Under the pieces are notes generated by a model. It made no database searches, was not told the DNA's origin, and saw only the letters and a list, made by a program, of their open reading frames with translations. Positions 16,760-25,441 of a stretch of DNA of 64,000 nucleotides are shown here, in pieces (the first letter of the stretch is position 1; each line of letters starts with the position of its first letter). The position numbers were made by a program, and so were the translations under genes. Origin of the DNA: Streptomyces tagetis. Lineage in GTDB: Bacteria > Actinomycetota > Actinomycetes > Streptomycetales > Streptomycetaceae. The DNA lies in the NCBI RefSeq assembly GCF_018069565.1, contig NZ_JAGPNL010000002.1, positions 186,001 through 250,000 on the forward strand, read 5' to 3'.

Positions 16760-16845
16760 TCAAGCAATCTGTGCCCCATTTGCCGGAATCGAAGAAAGTG
16801 CGCGGAAAACGCCCCTGACGGCAGTAAACTCGCAGGCCATCCAGC
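16760..16845 (+). promoter_or_regulatory. Probable CRISPR leader
   Basis: Relatively AT-rich sequence (for example AATCGAAGAAAGTGCGCGGAA) lies directly before the first repeat. The opposite end of the array carries the degenerate repeat, which fixes the leader on this side and transcription to the right. Confidence 0.5.
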
Positions 16846-17118
16846 CTGCTCCCCGCACCCGCGGGGATGGCCCCCAGCGCATGAGCACGTTCGGAGGCTT
16901 GCTCCGCTGCTCCCCGCACCCGCGGGGATGGCCCCCTGTGTGCGGGCAGCCGGTCATACTCCGAGGGCTGCTCCCCGCACCCGCGGGGATGGCCCCGGGG
17001 GTGTACTGCCCACTACTAGGGGTATGGTCTGCTCCCCGCACCCGCGGGGATGGCCCCACCTCCGGCGCCATCCCCTACATTTTCCGGGACTGCTCCCCGC
17101 ACCAGCGGGGATCGCCCC
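16846..17118 (+). CRISPR. Orphan CRISPR array, type I-E-like: 5 repeats, 4 spacers
   Basis: Repeats of 29 nt beginning CTGCTCCCCGCACCCGCGGG and ending GATGGCCCC lie at 16846-16874, 16907-16935, 16968-16996, 17029-17057 and 17090-17118. Four spacers of exactly 32 nt separate them. The repeat is the hairpin-forming type found with I-E systems in actinomycetes. The last copy has two substitutions (ACCAGCGGGG, ATCGCCCC), as expected at the trailer end. No cas gene lies in the window, so function would depend on Cas proteins encoded elsewhere. Confidence 0.95.
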
Positions 17119-17122
17119 GGTG

Positions 17123-17502
17123 ACGTGGACGTCGACCGGCACCGGCGGAGCCGTTCTCAGAGCCCGCATGTTCACCGAGTCGATCGCGTACCTCGACCAG
17201 TACAGGTCGCCACGGGGGCCGAGTTCGTCGAGGACCAGGCGGTGGAGCTAGGCGCACACCCTGGCCTTCGTCCACTCGGTGAACCGGCGGGGGGTCGTCG
17301 CACCGGACGGCCCGAACGACGCCGAGGGCAACTGCTGCCACGTGCAGCCCGACGTTGCCACGAACACGATCGCCGCCAGGGCCTCCCGGTCACCATGGCG
17401 GCGCCGGCCACCACCCTGAGGCCGCGACGGCGCCTCCGGCACCACACGCTGGAACAGCTCCCACAACTCGTCCGGAACCAGCCACTCAACAATCCCCGCC
17501 AC
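17123..17502 (-). pseudogene. IS5-type transposase relic, truncated and with an in-frame stop
   Basis: The minus strand from about 17502 encodes VAGIVEWLVPDELWELFQRV, then CTWQQLPSASFGPSGATTPRRF and TEWTKARVCA, the DUF4096-type N-terminal part of IS5-family transposases. A TAG follows, after which the same frame continues as LHRLVLDELGPRGDL and SRYAIDSVNMRAL, the next conserved block. The gene then stops next to the CRISPR array without its DDE catalytic C-terminal half. Inverted repeats of the element were not identified. Confidence 0.8.
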
Positions 17503-18001
17503 AGCCAACAGTCCACCCAGCCAAAGGAGATGGATTGCAAGGAGGACGGATGCCGTCGCCGGTTCCGCACCGGTGATTGTGGCGATCCGGACGATGCTGA
17601 GCCGCAGCTCGTCGTGGAGCGGGGCGACGCCCTCGGCGGGTGTGGCGGTGAGGCCGCTGCGGCGTGCGACGGTCCCGGCGTGTTTCGCCCAGGCCAGGCT
17701 GAGGGACGCGGGGTGGTGACGACGGTGGCCCAGTTGTCGGCCACGAGGCCGAAGGGCTGGGTGACGCTGATCTGGGCCTCTTCTGTGGCCCGGCGGGCCC
17801 GACGTGGAGCGCGGCCGTGAGGTCGGAGCGGCCACGGGTTCCTGCTCGGGGGGTTTTCGCCAGGCCGGGTGCGGGGCCGCCGACCGGCTCCAACGACTCT
17901 GGAAGCACACGTTCCGGCCATTTAATTCAAGCGCTTGATTTATTTGAAGCCGTGCGATTTGCTTCTGCGAGACGGTTCTCCCTCCCCCAACTGGAGTACC
18001 C
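17503..18001. other. Degenerate region with no intact gene
   Basis: On the minus strand scraps of protein-like sequence occur in more than one frame (TEEAQISVTQPFGLVADNW, then PLHDELRLSIVRIATITGAE), suggesting a frameshifted gene I cannot identify. The right end holds the palindrome at 17924-17941 upstream of the P450 relic. Confidence 0.5.
17924..17941. promoter_or_regulatory. Palindromic operator candidate TCAAGCGCTTGA
   Basis: AATTCAAGCGCTTGATTT contains a perfect 12-bp palindrome (17927-17938) with AT-rich flanks, about 60 bp before the P450 relic. Size and symmetry suit a TetR-family dimer. The TetR gene at 18628-19293 lies in the same transcription unit, so autoregulation is the natural guess. 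Confidence 0.5.
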
Positions 18002-18631
18002 ATGAAGGATGTTGGCCCGGAGGCGGCGCCTGGTCACCCGTTCACCGCGCCCGCGGCCCCGGAGCCGCCCACCGAGTGGGGAGAGCTGCGGCGGGACTGC
18101 CTGGTCATCAACACCACCAAGTCCTCTTGTGAGGAGAACGAGTCCGCACACGAGGCCGTCGCCGACTGCATGTCGCGTCTCGTCAGGACGAAGTGGGACG
18201 CGCCGGGAGGCGACCTCATCAGCCGGCTCCTTCTCGGCAGCGACAGCCAGGGTGCGCCGATGCCCGAGGAGGGTCTGGTCGCCACCGGGCAGGCACCGCT
18301 GCCGGCCGATCACGAGACCACAGCCGGGTCTATCGCCACGATGGCCGCACACCTGTCAGCCGACCACGCGCGAGGGGAACTGCTCCTCGCCGATCGCTCG
18401 CAGATCAGGTCAGCGGTGGAAGAGACCCTGCGCTTCGACCGCAACGGCACGTTCGGTTCCGGCCGGCACTCCTGCCTGGGCCGGCCCCTTGCCCGTACCA
18501 AGTTCCAAGCCGTGCTTGGCGTACTGCTGGAGCGGCTCCCCACGCTGGGCCTCCCCGTGAACCCCGGAGACTTCTGTCGCCACGACGGCATGCTCACCGC
18601 TCCCCGGCGCGAACTGCCCGTCACGTGGTGA
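18002..18631 (+). pseudogene. Internally deleted cytochrome P450 gene
   Basis: The frame is open for 209 residues, about half the length of a P450. Recognisable pieces are an I-helix block in which AGHETT has become ADHETTAGSIATMAAHL, the K-helix motif VEETLRFD, then directly GTFGSGRHSCLGRPLARTKF, the haem-Cys loop. The beta region between the K helix and the haem loop and most of the N-terminal half are missing. The C-terminus RRELPVTW matches the intact P450 at 20885-22120 (HELPVTW), so they are related (CYP105-like ending). It cannot fold as a working P450. The stop overlaps a GTG of the TetR gene. Confidence 0.8.
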
Positions 18632-19293
18632 GCGTCGGACGGCCCCGCGTGAACACTCGCTCGGTGGCCACCCGCGAGGCGATCCTCACGGCGGCCGAAC
18701 AGCTCTATGCCGAGGAGGGTTTGGCGGCGGTTTCCAATCGGAGCGTCAGCCAGGCCGCCGGCCAAGGCAACATCGCGGCCGTCAACTACCACTTCGGCAC
18801 CCGGCTGGATCTGGTTCGCGCCGTCATGGCCCGGCACGGCGAAGCGGTCGACCTGTTGCGAGCCCGCCACGCGAGTGAGGTCGCGGAGGGTGCCGACCTA
18901 CGCGCCTGGGTGCGCTGCCTGGTGCGGCCGGTGACCGAGCACCTTGCCGGGCTGGGCAGCCCGTCCTGGCAGGCCCGATGCATGGTTCAGGTCCTCACTG
19001 ACCCGGTGACCCGAAACCTGGTCACCGAGGACGCACTCGCACGGCCTGGGCTCGCCGTCGTGATTCGAGGGCTGGAACGACACCTGGCCGGGCTTCCCGC
19101 CGGGGTCCGCCGAAGGCGCGGTGCCATGGCCCGTCATCTCATCACCCACACCTGTGCCGAGCAGGAACGGGACCTGGCCGACGAAACGGCCGTGCCGTCC
19201 CAGACCTGGTCGGACACCGCCAATGAGCTCGAGGATGCCGTCTATGGCCTCTTCGCGGCTCCGATCACCCACCCCCACACTCAGGAAGCATGA
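18628..19293 (+). CDS. TetR family transcriptional regulator
   Basis: About 221 residues. The N-terminal DNA-binding domain reads TREAILTAAEQLYAEEGLAA, then NRSVSQAAGQGNIAAVNYHFG, the classic TetR HTH ending in Y-H-F. The C-terminal ligand domain has no assignable specificity. The start is taken as GTG 18628, overlapping the previous stop; GTG 18649 (VNTRSVATRE) is equally possible. The stop overlaps the ferredoxin ATG, making one operon with ferredoxin and ferredoxin reductase. It probably controls this P450 redox operon through the 17927-17938 palindrome. Confidence 0.88.
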   Translation: MSVGRPRVNTRSVATREAILTAAEQLYAEEGLAAVSNRSVSQAAGQGNIAAVNYHFGTRLDLVRAVMARHGEAVDLLRARHASEVAEGADLRAWVRCLVRPVTEHLAGLGSPSWQARCMVQVLTDPVTRNLVTEDALARPGLAVVIRGLERHLAGLPAGVRRRRGAMARHLITHTCAEQERDLADETAVPSQTWSDTANELEDAVYGLFAAPITHPHTQEA

Positions 19294-19493
19294 TGAAAAT
19301 CACCGTTGACGAGGAAAAGTGCTGCGGCGCCGGCCAGTGCGTGCTCATCGCCCCCGAGGTCTTCGACCAGCGCGACGACGACGGCATCGTCGTCCTGCTG
19401 GAGGCCGAACCCGCCGCCGAACACCAGGACGTGGTACGCGAGTCGGCAAGTGTCTGCCCGGCCGCCGCCATCCATCTGGACGAGAAGGCGTGA
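19290..19493 (+). CDS. Ferredoxin, 3Fe-4S type, partner of P450
   Basis: 67 residues: KITVDEEKCCGAGQCVLIAPEVF with C-x2-GAGQ-C, and SVCPAAAI near the end, giving the three-cysteine pattern of single-cluster ferredoxins that donate electrons to actinomycete P450s. ATG overlaps the TetR stop and the stop overlaps the reductase GTG (GTGA). Confidence 0.93.
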   Translation: MMKITVDEEKCCGAGQCVLIAPEVFDQRDDDGIVVLLEAEPAAEHQDVVRESASVCPAAAIHLDEKA

Positions 19494-20683
19494 ACACTCC
19501 CCAGCACGTGCTGGTGGTCGGTGCCTCCGCAGCCGGCCTCAGCACCGCCGAGGCGCTGCGTCGCAAGGGATTCGACGGGCGTCTGACGTTGGTGGGCGCC
19601 GAGAGCGAACTGCCCTACGACCGGCCGCCGTTGTCGAAGCAGGTTCTCTCCGGAGCCTGGGACACCACCCGTGCGCAGTTACGTCCGAAGGAAGCGCTGG
19701 ATGCCTTGGCCGCAGAGTTTGTCCTGGGCGATCCAGCCGTAGAACTGGACGCCGACGGCCGCCGGGTCCGTACCGCCTCGGGGCTGAGGGTGACAGCCGA
19801 CGCGATCGTCATCGCCACGGGTCTGAAAGCGCGCGAGTTGCCGGACCAGGCCGGCATGAGCGGCGTACACGTCATACGAACCGTGGGTGACGCCGTCCGC
19901 CTGCGCTCTGCCTTGCTCAAGACCGAGCGGGTCGTCGTCGTGGGCGACGGCGTACTCGGTGCGGAGACGGCGTCCACCGCCCGGTCCATGGGGCTGGAAG
20001 TCTGCCTGGTCGGTCCGCAGCCCGCCCCGATGACCGAACAACTGGGACCGCTCGTTGCAGACCACCTCGCAGATCTTCACCGCCGCCATGGCGTCTGCCT
20101 TCACAGCGGAGTGCTGCTGGAGGGACTGGTGTCCAGGGACGGCGCCGTCACGGGTGTCAGACTGAGCGACGGGGAGGACCTGCCGGCCGACGTGGTCGTG
20201 GCCGCTGTCGGCGGCCTGCCTGCCACCGACTGGCTGGCGGACAGCGGCCTACGGCTGGACGACGGCATCGTGTGCGACGAGCACTGCCGCGCCGCCGAGG
20301 GGGTGTGGGCCGTCGGAGACGTGGCTCGCTGGCACCATCAGGGGCTGGGACGGCTGCTTCGACTGGAGAACCGCACGAATGCCTCGGAACAGGCGTTGGC
20401 CGTGGCCGCCGACATCCTCGGTGAGAATCGCCCCTATCTCCCGGTGCCGTACTTCTGGACCGACCAGTTCGACGTGAAGCTGCAGGCATACGGCTTGCCC
20501 TCAGCCGACTCCCAGGCCCAGATCGTCGAGGGCGACCCCGGCGAAAGCCGATTCGTGGTACGCCACAACGGTCCGCGAGGACCGATGGGCGTACTCGGCT
20601 GGAAGATGCCCCGGCAAGCACGTCTTCACCGGGCGAGCATCGTCGATCAGTACACGCGACCGCCGGAGCCTGCCACGCCGTGA
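19490..20683 (+). CDS. FAD-dependent ferredoxin reductase
   Basis: 397 residues. Two dinucleotide folds are visible: VLVVGASAAGLSTAEALR (FAD, ~6-23) and VVVVGDGVLGAETASTARSMG (NAD(P)H, ~150). LPYDRPPLSK and VWAVGDVARW are typical of rhodocoxin/putidaredoxin-reductase-like enzymes that reduce P450 ferredoxins. It completes the chain with the ferredoxin encoded immediately upstream and the P450 downstream. A TTA leucine codon at 19679-19681 makes translation likely to depend on the bldA tRNA in Streptomyces. Confidence 0.92.
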   Translation: MNTPQHVLVVGASAAGLSTAEALRRKGFDGRLTLVGAESELPYDRPPLSKQVLSGAWDTTRAQLRPKEALDALAAEFVLGDPAVELDADGRRVRTASGLRVTADAIVIATGLKARELPDQAGMSGVHVIRTVGDAVRLRSALLKTERVVVVGDGVLGAETASTARSMGLEVCLVGPQPAPMTEQLGPLVADHLADLHRRHGVCLHSGVLLEGLVSRDGAVTGVRLSDGEDLPADVVVAAVGGLPATDWLADSGLRLDDGIVCDEHCRAAEGVWAVGDVARWHHQGLGRLLRLENRTNASEQALAVAADILGENRPYLPVPYFWTDQFDVKLQAYGLPSADSQAQIVEGDPGESRFVVRHNGPRGPMGVLGWKMPRQARLHRASIVDQYTRPPEPATP

Positions 20684-20884
20684 TCGCGGCGAGGCGCCGC
20701 CCTCCTCGCGACCTGTACCCAAAGACGGCTCCCGTTTCCCGGACGGGCCCGGCGGTGTGCCCCCCCCAACGGCAGGGGATGCGGCGCCACGTGATTCGTC
20801 CGACGAGACCACGTGGGCGGACATCCGCCGGGCCGTCAACCATCCGTTACACACAGTTTCTCAAGCCCACCTTTAGGAACCACC

Positions 20885-22120
20885 ATGACGACGCACCCCG
20901 TACCCACCGACACGACGGCCATTCCTGACTTCCCGGCGCCCCGTTCGGCGTCCTGCCCGTTCGCTCCGTCCCCACAGATGCGGGCACTGGCGGACGGCGG
21001 ACCGGTCAGCCGTGTCCGCTCCTGGGGCGGCAGCACCCCCTGGGTGGTAACCGGTCACGCCGAGCAAAAGGCCCTCCTGGCCGATCCACGGCTGAGTGTC
21101 GACTTCGCCAACCCCGGCTTCCCCAGCCCGGTCGATCCTCAGTACAGCCACCCCCACGCGCGGCCCGACCTGAGCTTCGTGGGCATGGACGATGTTGAGC
21201 ACGCACGGCTGCGCCGGATGATCAGTGGCACCTTCACCATCAAGCGAGTCGAGGCGATGCGTCCGGGCATCCAGCGGATGACCGACACGTTCATCGACGA
21301 GATGCTGGACGGCCCCAAGCCCGTCGACCTCGTGCAGGCCCTCGCTCTGCCCCTGCCTTCTCTGGTCATCTCCGAACTGCTCGGCGTTCCTTACGCGGAC
21401 CACGAGTTCTTCCAGACGAACAGCAAGACCCTGGTGTCCGCCGTGGCGACCGGAGAACAGCGTCAGACCGCCCACGCGGCGCTGTCGCAGTACCTCGACG
21501 GTCTGATCGGGGAGAAGATCGCCGAACCGGGTGACGACCTGCTGTCGAAACTGGGCCGACACGTCGAGGCGGGCGAGCTGACCCGGCGCGAGGCGGCCAC
21601 CATGGGCGTCCTTCTGCTTCTGGGAGGCCACGAGACGACCGCCAACATGATCAGTCTCGGCACGCTGCTGCTGCTTCAGCATCCCGAGCAGCTCGCCGCC
21701 ATCCGCGACGCGGAGGACCAGCACGTCGTCGTCGACTCCGTCGAGGAACTGCTGCGCTACCTCAGCATCGTGCACCTCGGCCGTCGGCGCACCGCCGTGG
21801 AGGACATCGAGATCGCCGGGAAGACCATCTCGGCCGGGGAAGGCGTCATTCTCCTCGGGGAACTCGCCAACCGCGACCCTCTGGTCTTCGAGGACCCCGA
21901 CCGCCTCGACATCACTCGCAATGCCCGGCAGCATCAGGCATTCGGCGGCGGTACCCACCACTGTATCGGCCAGCCACTGGCCCGGTTGGAACTCCAGGTG
22001 CTCTACCCGACGCTGTTCCGCCGGATTCCCACGTTGCGCGCGGCGGTCCCGCTGGAGGAGACCCGCTTCAAGTACGATGCGGTGATCTACGGCCTGCACG
22101 AGCTGCCCGTGACCTGGTGA
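20885..22120 (+). CDS. Cytochrome P450 (CYP105-like)
   Basis: 411 residues, full length. I-helix oxygen-binding motif LLLGGHETTANM, K-helix EELLR, and haem loop AFGGGTHHCIGQPLARLE with the axial Cys. FVGMDDVEHARLRRMISGTF is the C-helix region, and the protein ends HELPVTW as in CYP105-type enzymes. The substrate is unknown. It follows the ferredoxin/reductase genes in the same direction after a 201-bp gap with its own AGGAACC ribosome site, so the set forms a complete electron chain. It is the intact relative of the gutted P450 at 18002. Confidence 0.94.
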   Translation: MTTHPVPTDTTAIPDFPAPRSASCPFAPSPQMRALADGGPVSRVRSWGGSTPWVVTGHAEQKALLADPRLSVDFANPGFPSPVDPQYSHPHARPDLSFVGMDDVEHARLRRMISGTFTIKRVEAMRPGIQRMTDTFIDEMLDGPKPVDLVQALALPLPSLVISELLGVPYADHEFFQTNSKTLVSAVATGEQRQTAHAALSQYLDGLIGEKIAEPGDDLLSKLGRHVEAGELTRREAATMGVLLLLGGHETTANMISLGTLLLLQHPEQLAAIRDAEDQHVVVDSVEELLRYLSIVHLGRRRTAVEDIEIAGKTISAGEGVILLGELANRDPLVFEDPDRLDITRNARQHQAFGGGTHHCIGQPLARLELQVLYPTLFRRIPTLRAAVPLEETRFKYDAVIYGLHELPVTW

Positions 22121-22194
22121 CTCCGGTCGTGCGGATGTCACCACGAGAGCGAACCGCCGGCACATCGCATGCGGGGCCGGTCTACGGCCCCGGC

Positions 22195-22554
22195 GCGGGA
22201 CGAGAGGGACACGCACACCGGCCTGGCCGGACGCTCGGTCGTCGTCACCGGCGGAAGTGCCAACATCGGCAGGAGCACCGCTGCGGCCCTCGCGAGGGAA
22301 GGGGCGGCGGTCCCGATCGCGGGCCGCGATGAAGAGCAAGGACGCAAGGCGTGCGGGGTTGCGTGACCGTGGTGCGGCGGACGCCTTCTGGCACCGAGCC
22401 CACGTGACCGACCGGACGGAGGTGGCCGCCCTGCGCGACGCCGTGTACGACCGATTCGGAGGTCGGGGCGGCGGTCGTCTACCTGGCATCCGACCCGGCG
22501 GCGTTTGTCACCGGCCAGGTGCCGTGTGCCGACGGTGGCACCCAACTCGCCTGA
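22195..22554 (+). pseudogene. Broken short-chain dehydrogenase/reductase gene
   Basis: Three SDR fragments in order but in different frames: LAGRSVVVTGGSANIGRSTA (cofactor-binding start), FWHRAHVTDRTEVAALRDAV (beta4 region), and VVYLASDPAAFVTGQVPCAD then GGTQLA-stop (C-terminal signature). The middle, including the Ser-Tyr-Lys catalytic centre, is deleted. The intact SDR at 22628 is a different subfamily, so this is not a simple duplicate. Confidence 0.8.
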
Positions 22555-22627
22555 CAGCAAGCACCCGTGGCCACCGACCAGCGGTCGCGGGCTGCTCTGA
22601 CGGCACACACGACGAGGATGATGTGGC

Positions 22628-23407
22628 ATGACTGATTTCGCCCAGCGGTACGGTCCGGTCGCGGTGGTCACCGGCGCCTCCTCGGGTATCGGATACGCAT
22701 TCGCCGGCCAACTGGCCGGACGCGGCCTTGACGTCGTTCTTGTCGCCCGACGAGGCGATCGACTGCGGCGGCTGGCTGAGGAGTTGCGGGACCAGTACCG
22801 GGTGCGCGCCACCGTGGTGCAGGCCGATCTCGCTGATCCGGCGGCGCCCGCCCGGATTCTCGAGGCGGTAGACGGTCTGGATGTGGGCCTGTTGGTGAGC
22901 AACGCCGGGTTCGGTGTGAAGGGAAGGTTCGAGGACACGGACGCCGATGTCCTCTCGTCCATGCTCGCGGTGAACTGCCTGGCACCCATGCGACTCGCGC
23001 ACGCCCTGGTCCCCCGGATGAGACTGAGGGGCCGTGGCGGTGTGCTCTTCACCAGCTCGGTCGAAGGGTTGCTGGGCTGTCCGTACTCGGCCGTCTACTC
23101 GGCCACCAAGGCTTACACGAATGCTCTCGGCGAAGCGCTGTGGGCGGAACTCGAGCCCGCGGGCGTGGACGTCCTGACCCTGTGCCCGGGGGCCACCGAC
23201 ACGGAGGCGCCGCGCCTGCAAGGCATCGATCCCGCGAGCCTGCAAGACCTGATGTCGCCGGAGGATGTCGCCCGTTGCGCACTGGAGCACCTGGCTGAGG
23301 GGCCGACGTACATTCCCAGCCCGCACTACCGGGGGAATTACGCCACGCTCCTGTCGATGCCGCGACGCGAGGCCCTCACCATGATGGCCCGGTCGATGAC
23401 GAAGTGA
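22628..23407 (+). CDS. Short-chain dehydrogenase/reductase
   Basis: 259 residues. TGASSGIG (~15-22) binds the dinucleotide, SNAGFG is the NAG motif, and the catalytic Ser-Tyr-Lys appears as TSSVEG and YSAVYSATKAY. ARRGDRL after beta2 suggests NADP(H). The PGATDTE segment follows the active site. The subfamily resembles DltE/YqjQ-like oxidoreductases, with no assigned substrate. It lies directly after the broken SDR and the P450, so it may have belonged to the same pathway. Convergent with the aldehyde dehydrogenase gene. Confidence 0.9.
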   Translation: MTDFAQRYGPVAVVTGASSGIGYAFAGQLAGRGLDVVLVARRGDRLRRLAEELRDQYRVRATVVQADLADPAAPARILEAVDGLDVGLLVSNAGFGVKGRFEDTDADVLSSMLAVNCLAPMRLAHALVPRMRLRGRGGVLFTSSVEGLLGCPYSAVYSATKAYTNALGEALWAELEPAGVDVLTLCPGATDTEAPRLQGIDPASLQDLMSPEDVARCALEHLAEGPTYIPSPHYRGNYATLLSMPRREALTMMARSMTK

Positions 23408-23716
23408 GAGGAACGTCCGTACGCCGAGGACGGCCTTGGGCCGGGCGAGCACACACACGAGCAACCGACTCACCTCTCATGACGCACGCCCTTCGCTTCC
23501 CCCCTGTCCGCGAGGCGGAGTGAGCCGCTGGGAGCACGGATGGATCGCCTCCGCTGAGGGCTCCTCGGCCCGGAAATGCCCCGGAACCGCTGGTCGGAGC
23601 CGGGGCAGGGGTGGTAGGCATCGGGAGTAAGGACGCGTTTCGGCTCGCTGCTTCAGATGCGCGCCGAGAGGGGCGCCTGCCGGGCACCTGCCCTGGTCAG
23701 GCGCCCTGTTCGGTGT
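23408..23716. other. Convergent intergenic region with terminator
   Basis: 309 bp between the 3' ends of the SDR and aldehyde dehydrogenase genes. Apart from the hairpin at 23671-23706 nothing recognisable was seen. Confidence 0.6.
23671..23706 (-). terminator. Hairpin terminator of the aldehyde dehydrogenase gene
   Basis: GGGCGCCTG and its complement CAGGCGCCC, separated by 18 nt, lie just 3' of the aldehyde dehydrogenase stop. Confidence 0.6.
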
Positions 23717-25240
23717 CTAGAAGAAGCCCAGCCTCTTCGGCGAGTACGACACCAGAAGATTCTTCGTCTGCTGGTAGTGATCCAGCATCATCTTGTGGGT
23801 CTCCCGGCCGATGCCCGACTGCTTGTAGCCGCCGAACGCCGCGTGGGCGGGGTAGGCGTGGTAGCAGTTGGTCCAGACGCGTCCCGCCTGGATCGCGCGG
23901 CCGGCGCGGTACGCGGTGTTGATGTCGCGGGTCCACACCCCCGCGCCGAGGCCGTACAGCGTGTCGTTCGCGGTCTTGATGGCGTCGTCGAAGTCGTCGA
24001 AGGACGTGACCGCCACGACCGGGCCGAAGATCTCCTCCTGGAAGATCCGCATCCGGTTGCTGCCCTCGAAGATCGTCGGCTGGACGTAGTAGCCGCCCTT
24101 CAGCTCGCCCTCCTGCTCCAGGCGCTCCCCGCCGGTGAGGACCTTGGCTCCCTCCTGCCTGCCGATGTCCAGGTAGGAGAGGATCTTCTCCAACTGGTCG
24201 TTGGACGCCTGCGCGCCGATCATCGTGTCGGTGTCCAGCGGGTGGCCCGGCGTGATCCGTTCGGTACGGGCGACGGCCGCCTCCATGAACTCGGCGTAGT
24301 TGCCTCGCTGGATCAGGGCCCTCGACGGACAGGTGCAGACCTCGCCCTGGTTCAGGGCGAACATCGTGAAGCCTTCCAGCGCCTTGTCCCGGAAGTCGTC
24401 GTCCCGCGCCCACACGTCGTCGAAGAAGATGTTCGGGGACTTGCCGCCCAGCTCCAGCGTGACCGGCTTGATGTTCTCCGAGGCGTACTGCATGATCAGC
24501 CGCCCCGTCGTGGTCTCCCCGGTGAACGCCACCTTCGCCACCCGGGGGCTCGACGCGAGCGGCTTGCCCGCCTCCACGCCGAAACCGTTGACGATGTTGA
24601 GGACGCCCGGCGGCAGCAGGTCCGCCACCAGGCTCAGCCAGTAGTGGATCGAGGCCGGCGTCTGCTCGGCGGGCTTCAGCACCACCGCGTTGCCGGCGGC
24701 GAGCGCGGGCGCGAGCTTCCAGGTCGCCATCAGGATCGGGAAGTTCCACGGGATGATCTGCGCGACCACGCCCAGCGGCTCGTGGAAGTGGTACGCGACC
24801 GTGTCGTCGTCGACCTCGCCGAGCGAACCCTCCTGAGCCCGGATCACGCCCGCGAAGTACCGGAAGTGGTCGATGGCCAGCGGAATGTCGGCCGCCAGCG
24901 TCTCGCGCACCGGCTTGCCGTTCTCCCAGCTCTCGGCGACCGCCAGCTTCTCCAGGTTCGCCTCCATCCGGTCGGCGATCTTCAGCAGGATGCCGGAGCG
25001 CTCGGCCGCCGGGGTCCGTCCCCAGCCCGGGGCCGCCCCGTGGGCCGCGTCGAGCGCCCGCTCCACGTCCTCCGCCGTACCGCGGGCGACCTCCGTGAAG
25101 GGCTTCCCGTTCACCGGAGACGGGTTCTCGAAGTACTGGCCTCGCGCGGGCGGCACGTACTCGCCGCCGATGAAGTGGTCGTACCGCGACTGGTAGGAGA
25201 CGATCGCGCCCTCGGTGCCGGGCGCCGCGTAACGGGTCAT
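23717..25240 (-). CDS. Aldehyde dehydrogenase (acetaldehyde dehydrogenase ExaC/Aldh class)
   Basis: 507 residues. [20 protein letters not shown], the glycine-rich [23 protein letters not shown] with the general-base Glu, and [11 protein letters not shown] with catalytic Cys302. The C-terminus [19 protein letters not shown] is characteristic of the NAD-dependent acetaldehyde dehydrogenase group (ExaC/AdhA-like). It oxidises short aldehydes to acids. GGGAGG lies a few bases before the ATG. The downstream gene on the same strand order is its likely GAF-domain regulator at 25442-26740, a common pairing. A diverged remnant of the same 3' end lies at 16286. Confidence 0.93.
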   Translation of the reverse strand: MTRYAAPGTEGAIVSYQSRYDHFIGGEYVPPARGQYFENPSPVNGKPFTEVARGTAEDVERALDAAHGAAPGWGRTPAAERSGILLKIADRMEANLEKLAVAESWENGKPVRETLAADIPLAIDHFRYFAGVIRAQEGSLGEVDDDTVAYHFHEPLGVVAQIIPWNFPILMATWKLAPALAAGNAVVLKPAEQTPASIHYWLSLVADLLPPGVLNIVNGFGVEAGKPLASSPRVAKVAFTGETTTGRLIMQYASENIKPVTLELGGKSPNIFFDDVWARDDDFRDKALEGFTMFALNQGEVCTCPSRALIQRGNYAEFMEAAVARTERITPGHPLDTDTMIGAQASNDQLEKILSYLDIGRQEGAKVLTGGERLEQEGELKGGYYVQPTIFEGSNRMRIFQEEIFGPVVAVTSFDDFDDAIKTANDTLYGLGAGVWTRDINTAYRAGRAIQAGRVWTNCYHAYPAHAAFGGYKQSGIGRETHKMMLDHYQQTKNLLVSYSPKRLGFF

Positions 25241-25369
25241 CCTGATGCCTCCCTGATCGAGTGCCGCCCGCCGTTGGACAGCTCTCCAGGCGAGAGTAGG
25301 GAGCCGGAGGTTGCGGGGACGTTGCGTGTCTCCCGGCACCCCCCCCGCACCGTGAGGGTGAGGGCGGGC

Positions 25370-25408
25370 GCTTGCCAGGGGCCGGCCGGGGCCGCCGGCC
25401 CCTGGCAA
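25370..25408 (-). terminator. Perfect 16-bp hairpin after the GAF regulator
   Basis: CTTGCCAGGGGCCGGC and its exact complement flank a 7-nt loop. It sits between the end of the regulator gene (25442) and the start of the aldehyde dehydrogenase gene (25240) on the same strand, separating the two transcripts. Confidence 0.75.
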
Positions 25409-25441
25409 GCAGCTCCCTTCCCGCGCGTCGTCCGCCCTGTC

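Larger units (their letters stand above)
16111..16845. other. Gene-poor stretch with relics before the CRISPR array
   Basis: No intact gene is visible in this 735-bp stretch. It holds the aldehyde dehydrogenase remnant at 16286-16344, then unassigned sequence with short open frames lacking ribosome sites and family similarity, and finally the probable CRISPR leader. GC content seems lower than in flanking genes. Confidence 0.6.
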
